This document shows positions 9,383 through 18,267 of a DNA stretch of 64,000 nt, piece by piece. Numbering within the stretch: position 1 is the stretch's first letter; each line of letters starts with the position of its first letter. The notes beneath the pieces were generated by a model. The model had not been told where the DNA came from. It saw only the letters and a list, made by a program, of their open reading frames with translations, and searched no databases. The position numbers were made by a program, and so were the translations under genes. The DNA comes from Methyloversatilis universalis EHg5 (GTDB lineage: Bacteria > Pseudomonadota > Gammaproteobacteria > Burkholderiales > Rhodocyclaceae), in NCBI RefSeq assembly GCF_000378945.1, contig NZ_KB900539.1:1935142-1999141 (forward strand). Direction: 5' to 3'.

Positions 9383-10195
9383 CTAGTTTGCATTTAGACC
9401 ATGCTTCCTTGTGAGCAGGACATCTTTCCAATGAGATTCACGCTGCAATACCTCACTGGAGCTTGCATGCGTGTCTGCGATCTCTAGGATGCTGTAGCGA
9501 AGATTGCGGGCGTGATCGCTCCCCAGATCTTCCATCATCTGCTTTATTTCAACGTTGCCGCCATGACCTGTAGATGAGTAAGCGCACCACCGGTTCCAGA
9601 TGCCACCTTGGCCCGTGGCGCTGCCGACGTATTTCTTTCCGGTTTCTGAATCCGTAATGAGATAGACGCCAGCAACCGAAGACAGCGCACTTCGCCACTC
9701 TGGCAGTTGCTCTCGTACGATTAGATCGAGTTGATTTTTCGTGAGGTGAACCAACTTAAAGCCAGGAAACTGTGCAATTGTGAGACGGGAAGGACGAAGC
9801 TCCGTTACTCGAAGTGAGTCTGCCCATTGCTCTGCATTTAGGTAGGCTTGCCTGCTAGGGCGCTTGAAGTGAACGATCAGTCGACCGTTGAGCTCCTTGC
9901 ACTCGTCTTTTTCAACAAGTGGATAGTGAAACGTATCGTCCTCGCGAGATACGACGGGACCAGAACTGTGAACGCCCGCGAATAGCCATGAGTTGGATGG
10001 TCGAAGTGCGATCAAAGAGATTACGAATTTGCGTTCGAAGTTTCTTCGGGTCTGATGTCGTTGCCATTTGTTGAAGGCACCGCTGAGATAGACATCCAGT
10101 GGGTCCTCGACTCCGTTATGAGTTGCTAGGTGGATCTTGCACTCCGTGGCGACCAGCTCGCCCATTTGAAGACTCAGGATAGGCAGCAGAAGCAT
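9383..10195 (-). CDS. GIY-YIG nuclease-domain protein, probable integron cassette gene
   Basis: 270 residues. The C-terminal 95 residues are a GIY-YIG nuclease-type domain (GVY at 176-178, YVG at 189-191, an Arg at 202, candidate metal-binding Glu at 253 in QRESHWK). The N-terminal 175 residues are a beta-rich region that accompanies this domain in a family of uncharacterised proteins often seen in accessory DNA. The first ATG (10195) gives the full family N-terminus. Its stop is followed after six bases by the attC-type heptamer GCCTAAC, so it was probably a gene cassette whose 3' site was hit by an IS110-type element. A defence or DNA-processing role is possible but unproven. Confidence 0.65.
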   Translation of the reverse strand: MLLLPILSLQMGELVATECKIHLATHNGVEDPLDVYLSGAFNKWQRHQTRRNFERKFVISLIALRPSNSWLFAGVHSSGPVVSREDDTFHYPLVEKDECKELNGRLIVHFKRPSRQAYLNAEQWADSLRVTELRPSRLTIAQFPGFKLVHLTKNQLDLIVREQLPEWRSALSSVAGVYLITDSETGKKYVGSATGQGGIWNRWCAYSSTGHGGNVEIKQMMEDLGSDHARNLRYSILEIADTHASSSEVLQRESHWKDVLLTRKHGLNAN

Positions 10196-10210
10196 GTTCG
10201 CGACGCCAAA

Positions 10211-10445
10211 AGAAGCTTTAGAAATACTCTGTTCCGGGGCAAATGGTTGTGACCAGCCTTGGCCGGTCCGAAGTCGTTCGTCTTCATTTCAGCGCTGCGC
10301 TCTTCGTTTCATCATCGTCTCCTGACTTCAGACGTTGCCAGTGAACGATCCTGTGCTGTCGTCGTGGCCTGCCCGCGAGCTTACCTAATTTGCGTAGCCG
10401 TGGCGCCCGAGCTTTTCGATGTTGTGCACAAGTCAGTACAGATTT
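10211..10445 (-). mobile_element. IS1182-like element, 3' end remnant (copy B)
   Basis: This segment aligns with 8311-8545 over most of its length. Shared blocks include TAGAAATAC, CGGGGCAA, GGCCGGT, CGAAGTCGTTC and GAGCTTACCTAATTTGCGTA, followed by the last codons of the transposase (HNIEKLGRHGYAN-type). It stops abruptly at about 10445 and is substantially diverged from copy A, so the two are separate old insertions or an old duplication flanking the GIY-YIG gene and the IS110 fragment. Confidence 0.65.
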
Positions 10446-10466
10446 GATTGCCGACAGCGATATATC

Positions 10467-10892
10467 CTAGCTGGCACCCAACTGTTTGCATAATCCCTGA
10501 GCAAGTGCCGTATCAAACATATTGGTTTCCATTGTCCCGTGAGCTTGTATTATTGCGCCATTTCTTATAATAAATGCGTACGGTCGGCGACCGACGTATC
10601 CCCCGTAAGAATTTTTTGCATTTATCCAGAGGCATACTCCCCAGCCGTACTCCTTTGACGAAACAATCGATCCATTTTGCCAGACTTTTCTAGGGTCTGC
10701 GCGGTACTCAATAATTGCTGATGCTGGGTCTTTTAGCCTTGTATTGAGGTACTGTTGGACTATCTCCCTGTGGTTGTCAGGATAGGGGCCATGGTCCAGA
10801 GATGTCAGTTCCTCGGGCGAAAAGGAAGCGCAGCCAGAAGTGAGAATGAAAAAAACATAAAAATACAGCGATTTTTCCTCATGTTCTTTCAC
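10467..10892 (-). CDS. Small predicted lipoprotein, unknown function
   Basis: 141 residues. A short hydrophobic segment ending in LTSGC (Cys about 21) fits a lipoprotein signal peptide, so the mature protein should be outer- or inner-membrane anchored. The rest is a compact alpha/beta domain (REIVQQYLNTRLKDPASAII, then GWGVCLWINAKNSYGGYVG). I do not recognise a named family. It is AT-rich like the CBASS cassette and unlike the neighbouring nrdJ, so it was probably acquired. No attC-like heptamer was found after its stop. Confidence 0.55.
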   Translation of the reverse strand: MKEHEEKSLYFYVFFILTSGCASFSPEELTSLDHGPYPDNHREIVQQYLNTRLKDPASAIIEYRADPRKVWQNGSIVSSKEYGWGVCLWINAKNSYGGYVGRRPYAFIIRNGAIIQAHGTMETNMFDTALAQGLCKQLGAS

Positions 10893-11184
10893 TATTTTGT
10901 TTTAATTGAAATGGTGTGTCGGTATGGGTGGCTAGGCAATATTTGGAAAACAGTTTCTTCGGATAAGACGGTTGCCATTTTGAAAAAATCGAATGCTAGG
11001 CTTTTTTATTGAACCGCACTCCGTTCGATTGGACGGTTTTTTACGTTAAAAAACGCAAAAAACCGGAGATGCGCCCAGCAAGCAGCCGCGCAGAGTAGCT
11101 CACGAGAAGAGTGTCCTTTCCCGCATCAGCCTTTTGGCCGATCGGGCGACGCGGGTGAGATCGGTTCGAGCGCCATCCGCCGCG
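10893..11184. other. Right border of the AT-rich island
   Basis: No supported gene. It contains a perfect palindrome at 11036-11054 (GTTTTTTA, loop CGT, TAAAAAAC) within an A/T-tract-rich stretch. After about 11065 the composition returns to high GC. The palindrome could be a terminator for either strand or mark the island edge. Confidence 0.4.
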
Positions 11185-11220
11185 CAAAAGAAAAAGGGCC
11201 TGTCTCCTGACAGGCCCTTT
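11185..11220 (-). terminator. Rho-independent terminator of nrdJ
   Basis: Perfect 12-bp stem: AAAGGGCCTGTC at 11193-11204 and GACAGGCCCTTT at 11209-11220 with a TCCT loop. On the minus strand it is followed by TTTCTTTTG. It lies 34 bases past the nrdJ stop codon. Confidence 0.88.
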
Positions 11221-11254
11221 CCGTTTCTGCGATGCGCCCTTGCGGGCGTAGCCG

Positions 11255-14146
11255 TCAGCCGCAACTCCCCACCGCCCCGCAGGCGGTGCAGAAATCGCAC
11301 CCATCCTTCCGTATCACCGACTGGTTGCCGCACTCGTTGCACAGCGCGCCCTGCATCAGCTTGGGTTCGTCGTCGCCGCGCGGGGCTTCGAGGATGCCCA
11401 TTTCGCGGGTGGGGTAGCCGTCCTCGTCGAGGATGCCCAGCATGGCGTAGCGGTGAATGATGAGGCGGGCGACGTAGGCGACGGTCGAGGGCCAGTTCTG
11501 CTGGCGGCGGGTGCCGGGCACGAAGGCCATGAAGTCGCCCAGCGGTTCCGGGTAGCTGATGAGCTTGCGCAGCTTCATGCCTATCCAGGCCGGGTCCATC
11601 ACGCGCATGTCGAGTGCGAGGATGCGGGTGAGGCCGTCGAGCGCGCGCGGGTAGTTGCCGGACAGCCACACCGAGTAGGGCCGGGTTTCGCCGCCGGGCA
11701 GGGTGATTTCCTTCAGGCCGAGCACGAAGTCTTCGCTGGTGGCCGGATTGCTGATGTCCACCGTCCAGCTCAGCGTGCCGTCGGTGCCGGTCTTGGGCTC
11801 CTGCACCGCGAACAGGGTGTCGAGCACCGGCGTCGGCGCTTCGCGCTCGAGCGCGCCCAGCTTGTCGCAGCGGTAGCGGATGACGTTGGCGAAGGCGGCG
11901 ACCACGCCGGGCATGCGGCGGTGTTCGCCGGTCGGCGGCATCGGCAGATCGAAGCTGGCGTCGCCGACGGTCTTGGCGAGCACGTCGAGCTTGAGCTTGA
12001 GCCAGCCCGGGTCGTTGGCGCGCATGTCCATCGACAGCGTTTTGGCGACAGCGCCCAGGCCGCGCGGCTGGTTGGCGCCATTGACCCACACTTCGAACGG
12101 CAGCGGCTGGATGCGGCCGTCCGGGCCTTCGTTTTCGGTGTGGCCGACGAACAGCGCGAATTCGCCGCCCGGCGTTTTCAGCATATAGGTCCAGCTCGGG
12201 TTGCCGTCGCTCATGTCCGGCCGGCCGGGCCAGCGCAGGCTGGCCAGCACCGGCGCCGGTAGCGCGCCGATGGACAGGCGCTGGTTGGCGCCGACCGCCG
12301 ACAGTTCAACGTCGTGCGGCTGCTTCTTCTCTTCGGTCTTCGGCGTGTCGACCGACAGCACGCTGCCGAGCACGCTGTTCGGGCGGTAGGTGGCCAGGCC
12401 CTTGAGACCGGCCTTCCACGCGGCGAGGTAGAGATCCTCGAAGTCGGCGTAGGGGTAGTCGGCCGGCACGTTCACCGTCTTGGAGATCGAGGTGTCGATG
12501 TAGGGCGCGACCGCGGCCACCATGTCCTTGTGGGCGGCGGCGGAAATTTCCAGCGCGGTGACGAACCAGGACGGCAGCTTTTCGGTGTCGCCGCCCAGGT
12601 GCTTGTACAGGCGCCAGGCGTAGTCCTCGACCGCGTATTCCTTGAAGGTGCCGTCGGCCATGCGCTTCTTGCGCGTGTAGGTCCAGGAGAAGGGCGGTTC
12701 GATGCCGTTGCTGGCGTTGTCGGCGAAGGCCAGCGAAATGGTGCCGGTGGGCGCGATCGACAGCAGGTGCGAGTTGCGCAGGCCGTGCTTGCGGATCTGC
12801 TCCTTCACCTCGGCCGGCAGGCGCGACGCGAAGTTGCCGCCCGACAGATACAGGTCGGCGTTGAACAGCGGGAAGCTGCCGCGCTCTCTGGCCAGATCGA
12901 CCGAGGCGAGGTAGGCGGCGTCGCGCATGACTTCGGAAATGCGCGAGGCCATGAGCCGCGCTTCCTGCGAGTCATAGCGCTGGCGCAGCATGATGAGGGT
13001 GTCGCCCAGGCCGGTGAAGCCGAGGCCGACGCGGCGCTTGGCCATCGCTTCGTCATGCTGCTGCTTGAGCGGCCAGTGGGTCACGTCGAGCACGTTGTCC
13101 AGCATGCGGATGGCGATCGCCACCACTTCGCGGAAACCGTCGAAATCGAATTCGGCCGCTTCCGAGAAGGGCTTCTTCACGAAGCGCACCAGATTGATCG
13201 AGCCCAGATCGCAGCAGCCGTAGGGCGGCAGCGGCTGTTCGGCGCAGGGGTTGGTCGCCTCGATGCGCTCGCAGTAATACAGGTTGTTGTCGCGGTTGAT
13301 GCGGTCGAGGAACAGGATGCCCGGCTCGGCGTGGTCGTAGGTCGAGCGCATGATCTGGTCCCACAGATCGCGGGCGCGCGGCTTGGCGTACACCCACAGG
13401 CCGTCCTCGCGCTGGTAGGCGCCGGCCGCCTTCAGGTCGGACGCCGGTTCGGCCTTGTGCACCAGGTCGACCGTGGTGTCGCCCTCGACCGCCTTCATGA
13501 ACACGTCGGTCACGCCGACCGACACGTTGAAGTTGGTCAGGTCGCCGCCGTCCTTGGCGTGGATGAACTGTTCGATGTCCGGATGATCGCAGCGCAGCAC
13601 GCCCATCTGGGCGCCGCGGCGGCTGCCGGCGGATTCCACCGTTTCGCACGAGCGGTCGAACACGCGCATGTAGCTGACCGGGCCGGAGGCGCGCGACTGC
13701 GTGCCGCGCACGCGGGCGCCGACCGGACGGATGCTGGAGAAGTCGTAACCGACGCCGCCACCGCGGCGCATGGTTTCGGCGGCCTGGGCGAGCGCGGTGT
13801 AGATGCCCGGGCGCTCGTCCTCGATTTCGGTGATCGAGTCACCGACCGGCTGCACGAAGCAGTTGATCAGCGTGGCGGTGAGATTGGTGCCGGCGGCCGA
13901 ACTGATGCGGCCGGCGGGCACGAAGCCGCGATCCTGCGCCTCCAGGAATTTTGCTTCCCAGTGTGCGCGGCGGTCTTCGGATTCGGCCTGGGCGAGTGCC
14001 TTGGCCACCCGGCGGCGCACTTCGGCCACCGAGGTTTCGCCGCCCTTGGCGTACTTCTCAACCAGTACCTCGCCGGAAATTTCCTGGTCCGGCAGGCAGG
14101 CGATTTTTTCCTCTTCGGTCAGCGGGACAAGATCGATCTGTTGCAT
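11255..14146 (-). CDS. nrdJ: Adenosylcobalamin-dependent ribonucleoside-diphosphate reductase (class II)
   Basis: 963 residues, normal for the long bacterial NrdJ type. It reduces ribonucleotides to deoxyribonucleotides through a B12-generated thiyl radical, independent of oxygen. The finger-loop motif NPCAEQPL places the N299/C301/E303 triad; C96 (LINCFVQP) is a redox cysteine of the barrel. The C-terminus ends in a cysteine-rich tail (CNEC...CDFCTACG) that shuttles electrons. The open frame reaches 14368, but the ATG at 14146 has GGAGGAG upstream and starts the family sequence ([14 protein letters not shown]). The terminator at 11193-11220 follows. No class I genes are in the window. Confidence 0.95.
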   Translation of the reverse strand: MQQIDLVPLTEEEKIACLPDQEISGEVLVEKYAKGGETSVAEVRRRVAKALAQAESEDRRAHWEAKFLEAQDRGFVPAGRISSAAGTNLTATLINCFVQPVGDSITEIEDERPGIYTALAQAAETMRRGGGVGYDFSSIRPVGARVRGTQSRASGPVSYMRVFDRSCETVESAGSRRGAQMGVLRCDHPDIEQFIHAKDGGDLTNFNVSVGVTDVFMKAVEGDTTVDLVHKAEPASDLKAAGAYQREDGLWVYAKPRARDLWDQIMRSTYDHAEPGILFLDRINRDNNLYYCERIEATNPCAEQPLPPYGCCDLGSINLVRFVKKPFSEAAEFDFDGFREVVAIAIRMLDNVLDVTHWPLKQQHDEAMAKRRVGLGFTGLGDTLIMLRQRYDSQEARLMASRISEVMRDAAYLASVDLARERGSFPLFNADLYLSGGNFASRLPAEVKEQIRKHGLRNSHLLSIAPTGTISLAFADNASNGIEPPFSWTYTRKKRMADGTFKEYAVEDYAWRLYKHLGGDTEKLPSWFVTALEISAAAHKDMVAAVAPYIDTSISKTVNVPADYPYADFEDLYLAAWKAGLKGLATYRPNSVLGSVLSVDTPKTEEKKQPHDVELSAVGANQRLSIGALPAPVLASLRWPGRPDMSDGNPSWTYMLKTPGGEFALFVGHTENEGPDGRIQPLPFEVWVNGANQPRGLGAVAKTLSMDMRANDPGWLKLKLDVLAKTVGDASFDLPMPPTGEHRRMPGVVAAFANVIRYRCDKLGALEREAPTPVLDTLFAVQEPKTGTDGTLSWTVDISNPATSEDFVLGLKEITLPGGETRPYSVWLSGNYPRALDGLTRILALDMRVMDPAWIGMKLRKLISYPEPLGDFMAFVPGTRRQQNWPSTVAYVARLIIHRYAMLGILDEDGYPTREMGILEAPRGDDEPKLMQGALCNECGNQSVIRKDGCDFCTACGAVGSCG

Positions 14147-14461
14147 GTTTGGGCTCCTCCCTGACGTGAATCGGCAGGATTCTAGGCAGGTCCGAACCAG
14201 TGTGACAGCCTTGACATGCGGGCGTTCCGGCGGTCGCCCGCGCCGCTGCTGGCATTGGCCGCGATCATGACGGCGGGCCGGGCGATTGCGGTGCAGCATG
14301 CCGGTGGAACAGGCGCCGGGCGGGCGCTGCGCGGTTCTGCACAAAGTCTCCCGGCCACTGTGCTGCACAGCGGAAAGTGACGCCGAGCGGCCGGCTCTGT
14401 CATGATGCCGGCACGCCGCCGGAGGTCATGCGCGGCGAACGCCTTTCTCCCCGAGCCTGCC
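14147..14461. other. Divergent promoter region between nrdJ and an ABC exporter
   Basis: 315 bases with no supported gene. It must contain the promoters of both flanking genes. A TTGACA hexamer occurs near 14211, but no well-placed -10 was seen. I found no NrdR-box pair and no credible cobalamin riboswitch. Confidence 0.4.
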
Positions 14462-16231
14462 ATGCATCCCCTGTCACGACTGTTCTCGCACGCGCGCAAC
14501 TACCGGCGCGAGGTGCGCATCGCTTCCCTCTATTCGGTCCTGAACAAGTTCTTCGACGTGCTGCCCGAAGTGCTGATCGGTGTCGCGGTCGACGTGGTGG
14601 TGAACCAGAAAGCCAGCTTTCTCGCGCGCTTCGGCATCATCGAGCCGAAGGACCAGCTCATGCTGCTGGCGCTCATCACGGTATTCGTGTGGGTGGGCGA
14701 ATCGCTGTTCCAGTACCTGTACGACGTGCGCTGGCGCGACCTCGCGCAGAACCTGCAGCACGACCTGCGCATGGAGGCCTACCGCCACGTGCAGAAGCTG
14801 GACATGGCCTATTTCGAGCGCAACCGCAGCGGCAATCTGCTGGCGGTGCTGAACGAGGACATCAACCAGATGGAGCGCTTCCTGAACGGCGGCGCCAACG
14901 ATCTGATCCAGGTGTTCGTCGGTTCGCTGATGGTGGGCGGCGTGTTCTTCGTGCTCACGCACGAACTGGCCTTCCTCGCGCTGGTGCCGGTGCCGCTCAT
15001 CCTGTACGGCGCCTTCTGGTTCCAGCGCCGGCTGGCGCCGCGCTACGGCGCGGTGCGCGAAGCGGCCGGCGCGCTGGCCGCGCGGCTGAACAACAACATT
15101 CAGGGCATCGCCACGGTGAAGGCCTACGCCGCCGAGGACTACGAAGCGGGCCACATCGAACAGGGCTCGGACGACTACCGCGCGCGCAACGGCGAGGCGA
15201 TCCGGCTGTCGGCAGCGATCACGCCGGTCATCCGCATGGCCATCCTGGCCGGCTTCACGGTGACCCTGCTGTACGGCGGCTTCATGGCGCTGAACGGCGA
15301 CATCGGCGTCGGCAGCTATTCGGTGCTGGTGTATCTGACCCAGCGCCTGCTGTGGCCGCTGACCCGGCTGGCCGACCTGACCGACCTCTACCAGCGCTCG
15401 ATGTCGTCGATCGAGCGGGTGATGAACCTGCTGCAGACGCCGGTGAACATCCGCTACGACGGCCGTGCGCTGCCGAAGGCCGAGGTGCGTGGCGAGCTGG
15501 CGTTCGAAGGCATCACCTTCGCCTACGAAGGCACGTCGCGGCCGGCGCTGGACGGCGTGGACCTGCGCATCGGCGCCGGCTGCAGCGCGGCTTTCGTCGG
15601 CAGCACCGGCGGTGGCAAGAGCACGCTGATCAAGCTGCTGCTGCGCTTCTACGAGCCGCAGCAGGGCAGGGTGACGCTCGACGGCCTGCCGGTGAATGAA
15701 CTGAACCTGCAGGACCTGCGGCGCGCCATCGGCTATGTCGCGCAGGACACCTTTCTCGCCGACGCCTCGGTGGCGCAGAACATCGCCTACGGCATGCCGG
15801 ACGCCACCCGCGAGGCGGTGATCGAGGCGGCGAAGTCGGCCGAGGCGCACGACTTCATCGTTGCACTTCCCCAGGGCTACGACACGCCGGTGGGCGAGCG
15901 CGGCCTGCGCCTGTCCGGCGGCCAGCGGCAGCGGCTGGCGCTGGCCCGCGCGATACTTAAGAACCCGCCGATCCTGGTGCTGGACGAAGCCACCTCGGCG
16001 GTGGACAACGAAACCGAAGCCGCCATCCAGCGCTCGCTGGACCGTCTGGTGGTCGGCCGCACCACGCTCATCGTGGCGCACCGGCTGTCCACCGTGCGTC
16101 ACGCCGACACCATTCACGTGATCGACGGCGGCCGCATTGCCGAATCCGGCACCCACGACGAACTGCTGACGCTCGACGGCCTGTACGCCTCGCTGTGGCG
16201 GCTGCAGACCGGCGAACGCAGGGGGCGCTGA
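14462..16231 (+). CDS. ABC exporter, fused permease and ATPase (MsbA type)
   Basis: 589 residues. The N-terminal six-helix exporter domain (about 20-320) is followed by a nucleotide-binding domain with Walker A GSTGGGKST (380-388), signature LSGGQRQR (484-491), Walker B ILVLDEAT and the H-loop AHRLST. Half-transporters of this type dimerise and flip lipids, peptides or drugs outward; the substrate cannot be told. The frame opens at 14402, but the ATG at 14462 begins the transmembrane domain directly. It stands alone. Confidence 0.9.
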   Translation: MHPLSRLFSHARNYRREVRIASLYSVLNKFFDVLPEVLIGVAVDVVVNQKASFLARFGIIEPKDQLMLLALITVFVWVGESLFQYLYDVRWRDLAQNLQHDLRMEAYRHVQKLDMAYFERNRSGNLLAVLNEDINQMERFLNGGANDLIQVFVGSLMVGGVFFVLTHELAFLALVPVPLILYGAFWFQRRLAPRYGAVREAAGALAARLNNNIQGIATVKAYAAEDYEAGHIEQGSDDYRARNGEAIRLSAAITPVIRMAILAGFTVTLLYGGFMALNGDIGVGSYSVLVYLTQRLLWPLTRLADLTDLYQRSMSSIERVMNLLQTPVNIRYDGRALPKAEVRGELAFEGITFAYEGTSRPALDGVDLRIGAGCSAAFVGSTGGGKSTLIKLLLRFYEPQQGRVTLDGLPVNELNLQDLRRAIGYVAQDTFLADASVAQNIAYGMPDATREAVIEAAKSAEAHDFIVALPQGYDTPVGERGLRLSGGQRQRLALARAILKNPPILVLDEATSAVDNETEAAIQRSLDRLVVGRTTLIVAHRLSTVRHADTIHVIDGGRIAESGTHDELLTLDGLYASLWRLQTGERRGR

Positions 16232-16290
16232 ACAGGGTTTTGCGCGCTTCGGCGAAGGCAGTGGATTCCTTATCAACCGGCGCTTCATAA

Positions 16291-16311
16291 GCATCGCTGA
16301 AACGATTGGTT
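16291..16311 (+). promoter_or_regulatory. Shared sulfur-regulon motif, site 1
   Basis: GCATCGCTG, five bases, ATTGGTT. The same two blocks with identical spacing occur upstream of the ssu operon (37524-37544, minus) and of sbp (40559-40579, minus). Here it is 82 bases before the start of the sulfonate-binding protein gene. Candidate CysB/SsuR-type activator site or promoter element. Confidence 0.55.
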
Positions 16312-16392
16312 CGCACCGGCACCGCACCGATTCAGCATGCGCTCCCGAACGGCCCCACCCCCGGCGGCCGGCCATCAGACAGGGAGCAGCAC

Positions 16393-17367
16393 ATGAATCG
16401 GATCAAGGGCGCCCGCCGCGGCTGGCTGCGTAACGCCGCGCTGGCGGTACTGAGCGCAGGCCTACTGGCCAGCGGCACGGCGAACGCGCAGTCGGCGCCG
16501 AAGGAAGTGCGCATCGGCTTTCAGAAATACGGCACGCTGGTCATCCTGAAGGCGCGCGGCACGCTGGAAAAGCGGCTGGCGGAGAAGGGCATCGAGGTGA
16601 AGTGGACCGAATTCCCCTTCGGCCCGCCGCTGCTTGAAGCGATCAATCTGGGCAGTCTGGACGTAGGCACCGTGGGCGAAGCGCCGCCCATTTTCGCGCA
16701 GGCCGCCGGTGCCGATCTGGTCTACATCGGCTATGAACCGGCCGCGCCTGCGGCCGAGGCGCTGCTGGTGCCGAAGGATTCGCCGCTGCGCAGCGTGGCC
16801 GAACTGAAGGGCAAACGGGTGGCGGTGGCCAAGGGTTCGAATGCCAACTACCTGCTGGTGAAACTGCTGGAGAACGCCGGCCTCAAGTACGGCGATGTCG
16901 AGGTGTCCTACCTCGCGCCGGCCGACGCGCGCGCCGCGTTCGAAAGCGGCCGGGTGGCCGCCTGGTCGATCTGGGACCCGTTCTACGCCAGCGCCGAAAA
17001 GCAGCTCGGCGCCCGCGTGCTGGCCGACGGCAAGGGCGCGGTGGCCAACCACCAGTACTACCTGGCGTCGCGCGCCTTCGCGGAAAAGCACCCGGACATC
17101 GTGACCATCCTGATCGAGGAAATCGACCGGGTGGACCAGTGGGGCGCGCAGAACCCGAAGGAGGTGGCGAAATTCATCGCGCCGCTGATCGGCGTGGATC
17201 TGCCGATCGCCGAAACCGCCGCTGGCCGCCTGGGCTATGGCATCAAGCCGGTCACGCCGGCGGTGATCGCCGCCCAGCAGTCGATTGCCGACAGGTTCTT
17301 CGAACTGAAGCTGGTGCCGAAACAGATCCGGGTGAGCGACGCGCTGCCGCGCGAGGTGCGCAGGTAA
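16393..17367 (+). CDS. ssuA: Sulfonate/taurine ABC transporter substrate-binding protein (SsuA type), orphan
   Basis: 324 residues. A Sec signal peptide (about 1-32, cleavage near ANA|Q) precedes a type II periplasmic binding domain of the SsuA/TauA family (VRIGFQKYGTLVILK, GTVGEAPPIFAQAAGA, SIWDPFYA). It should bind an alkanesulfonate or related organosulfur compound in the periplasm. No permease or ATPase is adjacent, so it presumably feeds one of the ssuBC pairs further along. The ATG at 16393 has AGGGAG upstream. A putative sulfur-regulon site lies at 16291-16311. Confidence 0.9.
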   Translation: MNRIKGARRGWLRNAALAVLSAGLLASGTANAQSAPKEVRIGFQKYGTLVILKARGTLEKRLAEKGIEVKWTEFPFGPPLLEAINLGSLDVGTVGEAPPIFAQAAGADLVYIGYEPAAPAAEALLVPKDSPLRSVAELKGKRVAVAKGSNANYLLVKLLENAGLKYGDVEVSYLAPADARAAFESGRVAAWSIWDPFYASAEKQLGARVLADGKGAVANHQYYLASRAFAEKHPDIVTILIEEIDRVDQWGAQNPKEVAKFIAPLIGVDLPIAETAAGRLGYGIKPVTPAVIAAQQSIADRFFELKLVPKQIRVSDALPREVRR

Positions 17368-17415
17368 GGCGGTGTCTGCCGCCGCCTGCATCGATGCCGG
17401 GCGGCGGCACTCGCT

Positions 17416-18150
17416 TCAGCGGGCCTGCTGCAACTGAGCCAGCACTTCTTCAGTGGTCCACAGCGCGTTCGCGATGAAGCGGAAATTGATCAGCGCAGCC
17501 AGATAGCCGTCGCCCTCGGGTACCGACGGGCCGGCGGTGGCGTCGCGCACCACGCCCACCTCGAAGCCCTGTTCCAGCAGTTCGCGCAGGTGCGATTCCA
17601 CGCACAGATTGGCAGCCATGCCGGCCAGAATGATCTGCGACACGCCCCGCTTGCGCAGTTGCAGCGCGAGATCGTTGCTTTCCGGACCGTAGATTTTGTG
17701 CGGCGACGCAATGATGGTCCGGCCATCCAGGATGTAGGGCTTGAACGCAGGCAGGAAGTCCGCGCCCGAGTTCTCGAAGCCTTCGAGCGTGAGTGGTCCG
17801 GCGCGATCGAACATCCGGATGTTGTGCATCACCTGTTCCAGCGGGCCGCCGAACTGCCAGGCGTGATCGCAGGGGTAGTAGTAATGCGGCGATACCGCCA
17901 CCGTGATGTCGGCCTGCTTTGCCGCGGCGAACAGCTGGCCGAGGTGCTTCACGGTATCCAGTTCGGTGATGCTCCGGCCGAACACCGGCCAACTCACGCC
18001 TTCCGGGCTGAGAAAGTCGATCTGGGGGTCGATCACCACCAGCGCAACGCGGTCGAGCCGGATCTTCATCGCGGGGCGAGGCAGTGCGGGGTCGAGCGGG
18101 TCGGCATAGCGGTCGCTGATCGATGCAGTCCGGCCGGGTACGGGGTTCAT
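17416..18150 (-). CDS. Isochorismatase-family cysteine hydrolase
   Basis: 244 residues. The catalytic triad of cysteine hydrolases is visible: D41 (VVIDPQIDF), K152 (SPHKIYGPE) and C183 (AANLCVESHL). Family members hydrolyse amides, ureides or isochorismate; the substrate is not evident. It is transcribed divergently from an AraC-type regulator 118 bases away, which probably controls it. The conserved region begins near residue 29 (MKIRLDRVALVV), so a start at that internal ATG (18066) is possible. Confidence 0.85.
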   Translation of the reverse strand: MNPVPGRTASISDRYADPLDPALPRPAMKIRLDRVALVVIDPQIDFLSPEGVSWPVFGRSITELDTVKHLGQLFAAAKQADITVAVSPHYYYPCDHAWQFGGPLEQVMHNIRMFDRAGPLTLEGFENSGADFLPAFKPYILDGRTIIASPHKIYGPESNDLALQLRKRGVSQIILAGMAANLCVESHLRELLEQGFEVGVVRDATAGPSVPEGDGYLAALINFRFIANALWTTEEVLAQLQQAR

Positions 18151-18267
18151 GGCGTTCTCCTGGGAAACCGGGCGGACGGGGTGCCGGCCCGGAAGAAAGC
18201 CATGCTAGAGGCAGGCGAATACGCGCTTTTCTCCCACAGTCCCGGAGCTTTGGCCTATCGTCCCGCC

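Noticed and set aside
11036-11054. AT palindrome as an attC or phage attachment site
   Set aside because: No GTTRRRY/RYYYAAC pairing and no duplicated copy at the other island border were found.
14147-14401. Possible cobalamin riboswitch before nrdJ or the ABC exporter
   Set aside because: A GCCACTG heptamer occurs near 14352, but it is on the plus strand (away from nrdJ) and the other conserved B12-riboswitch segments are missing.
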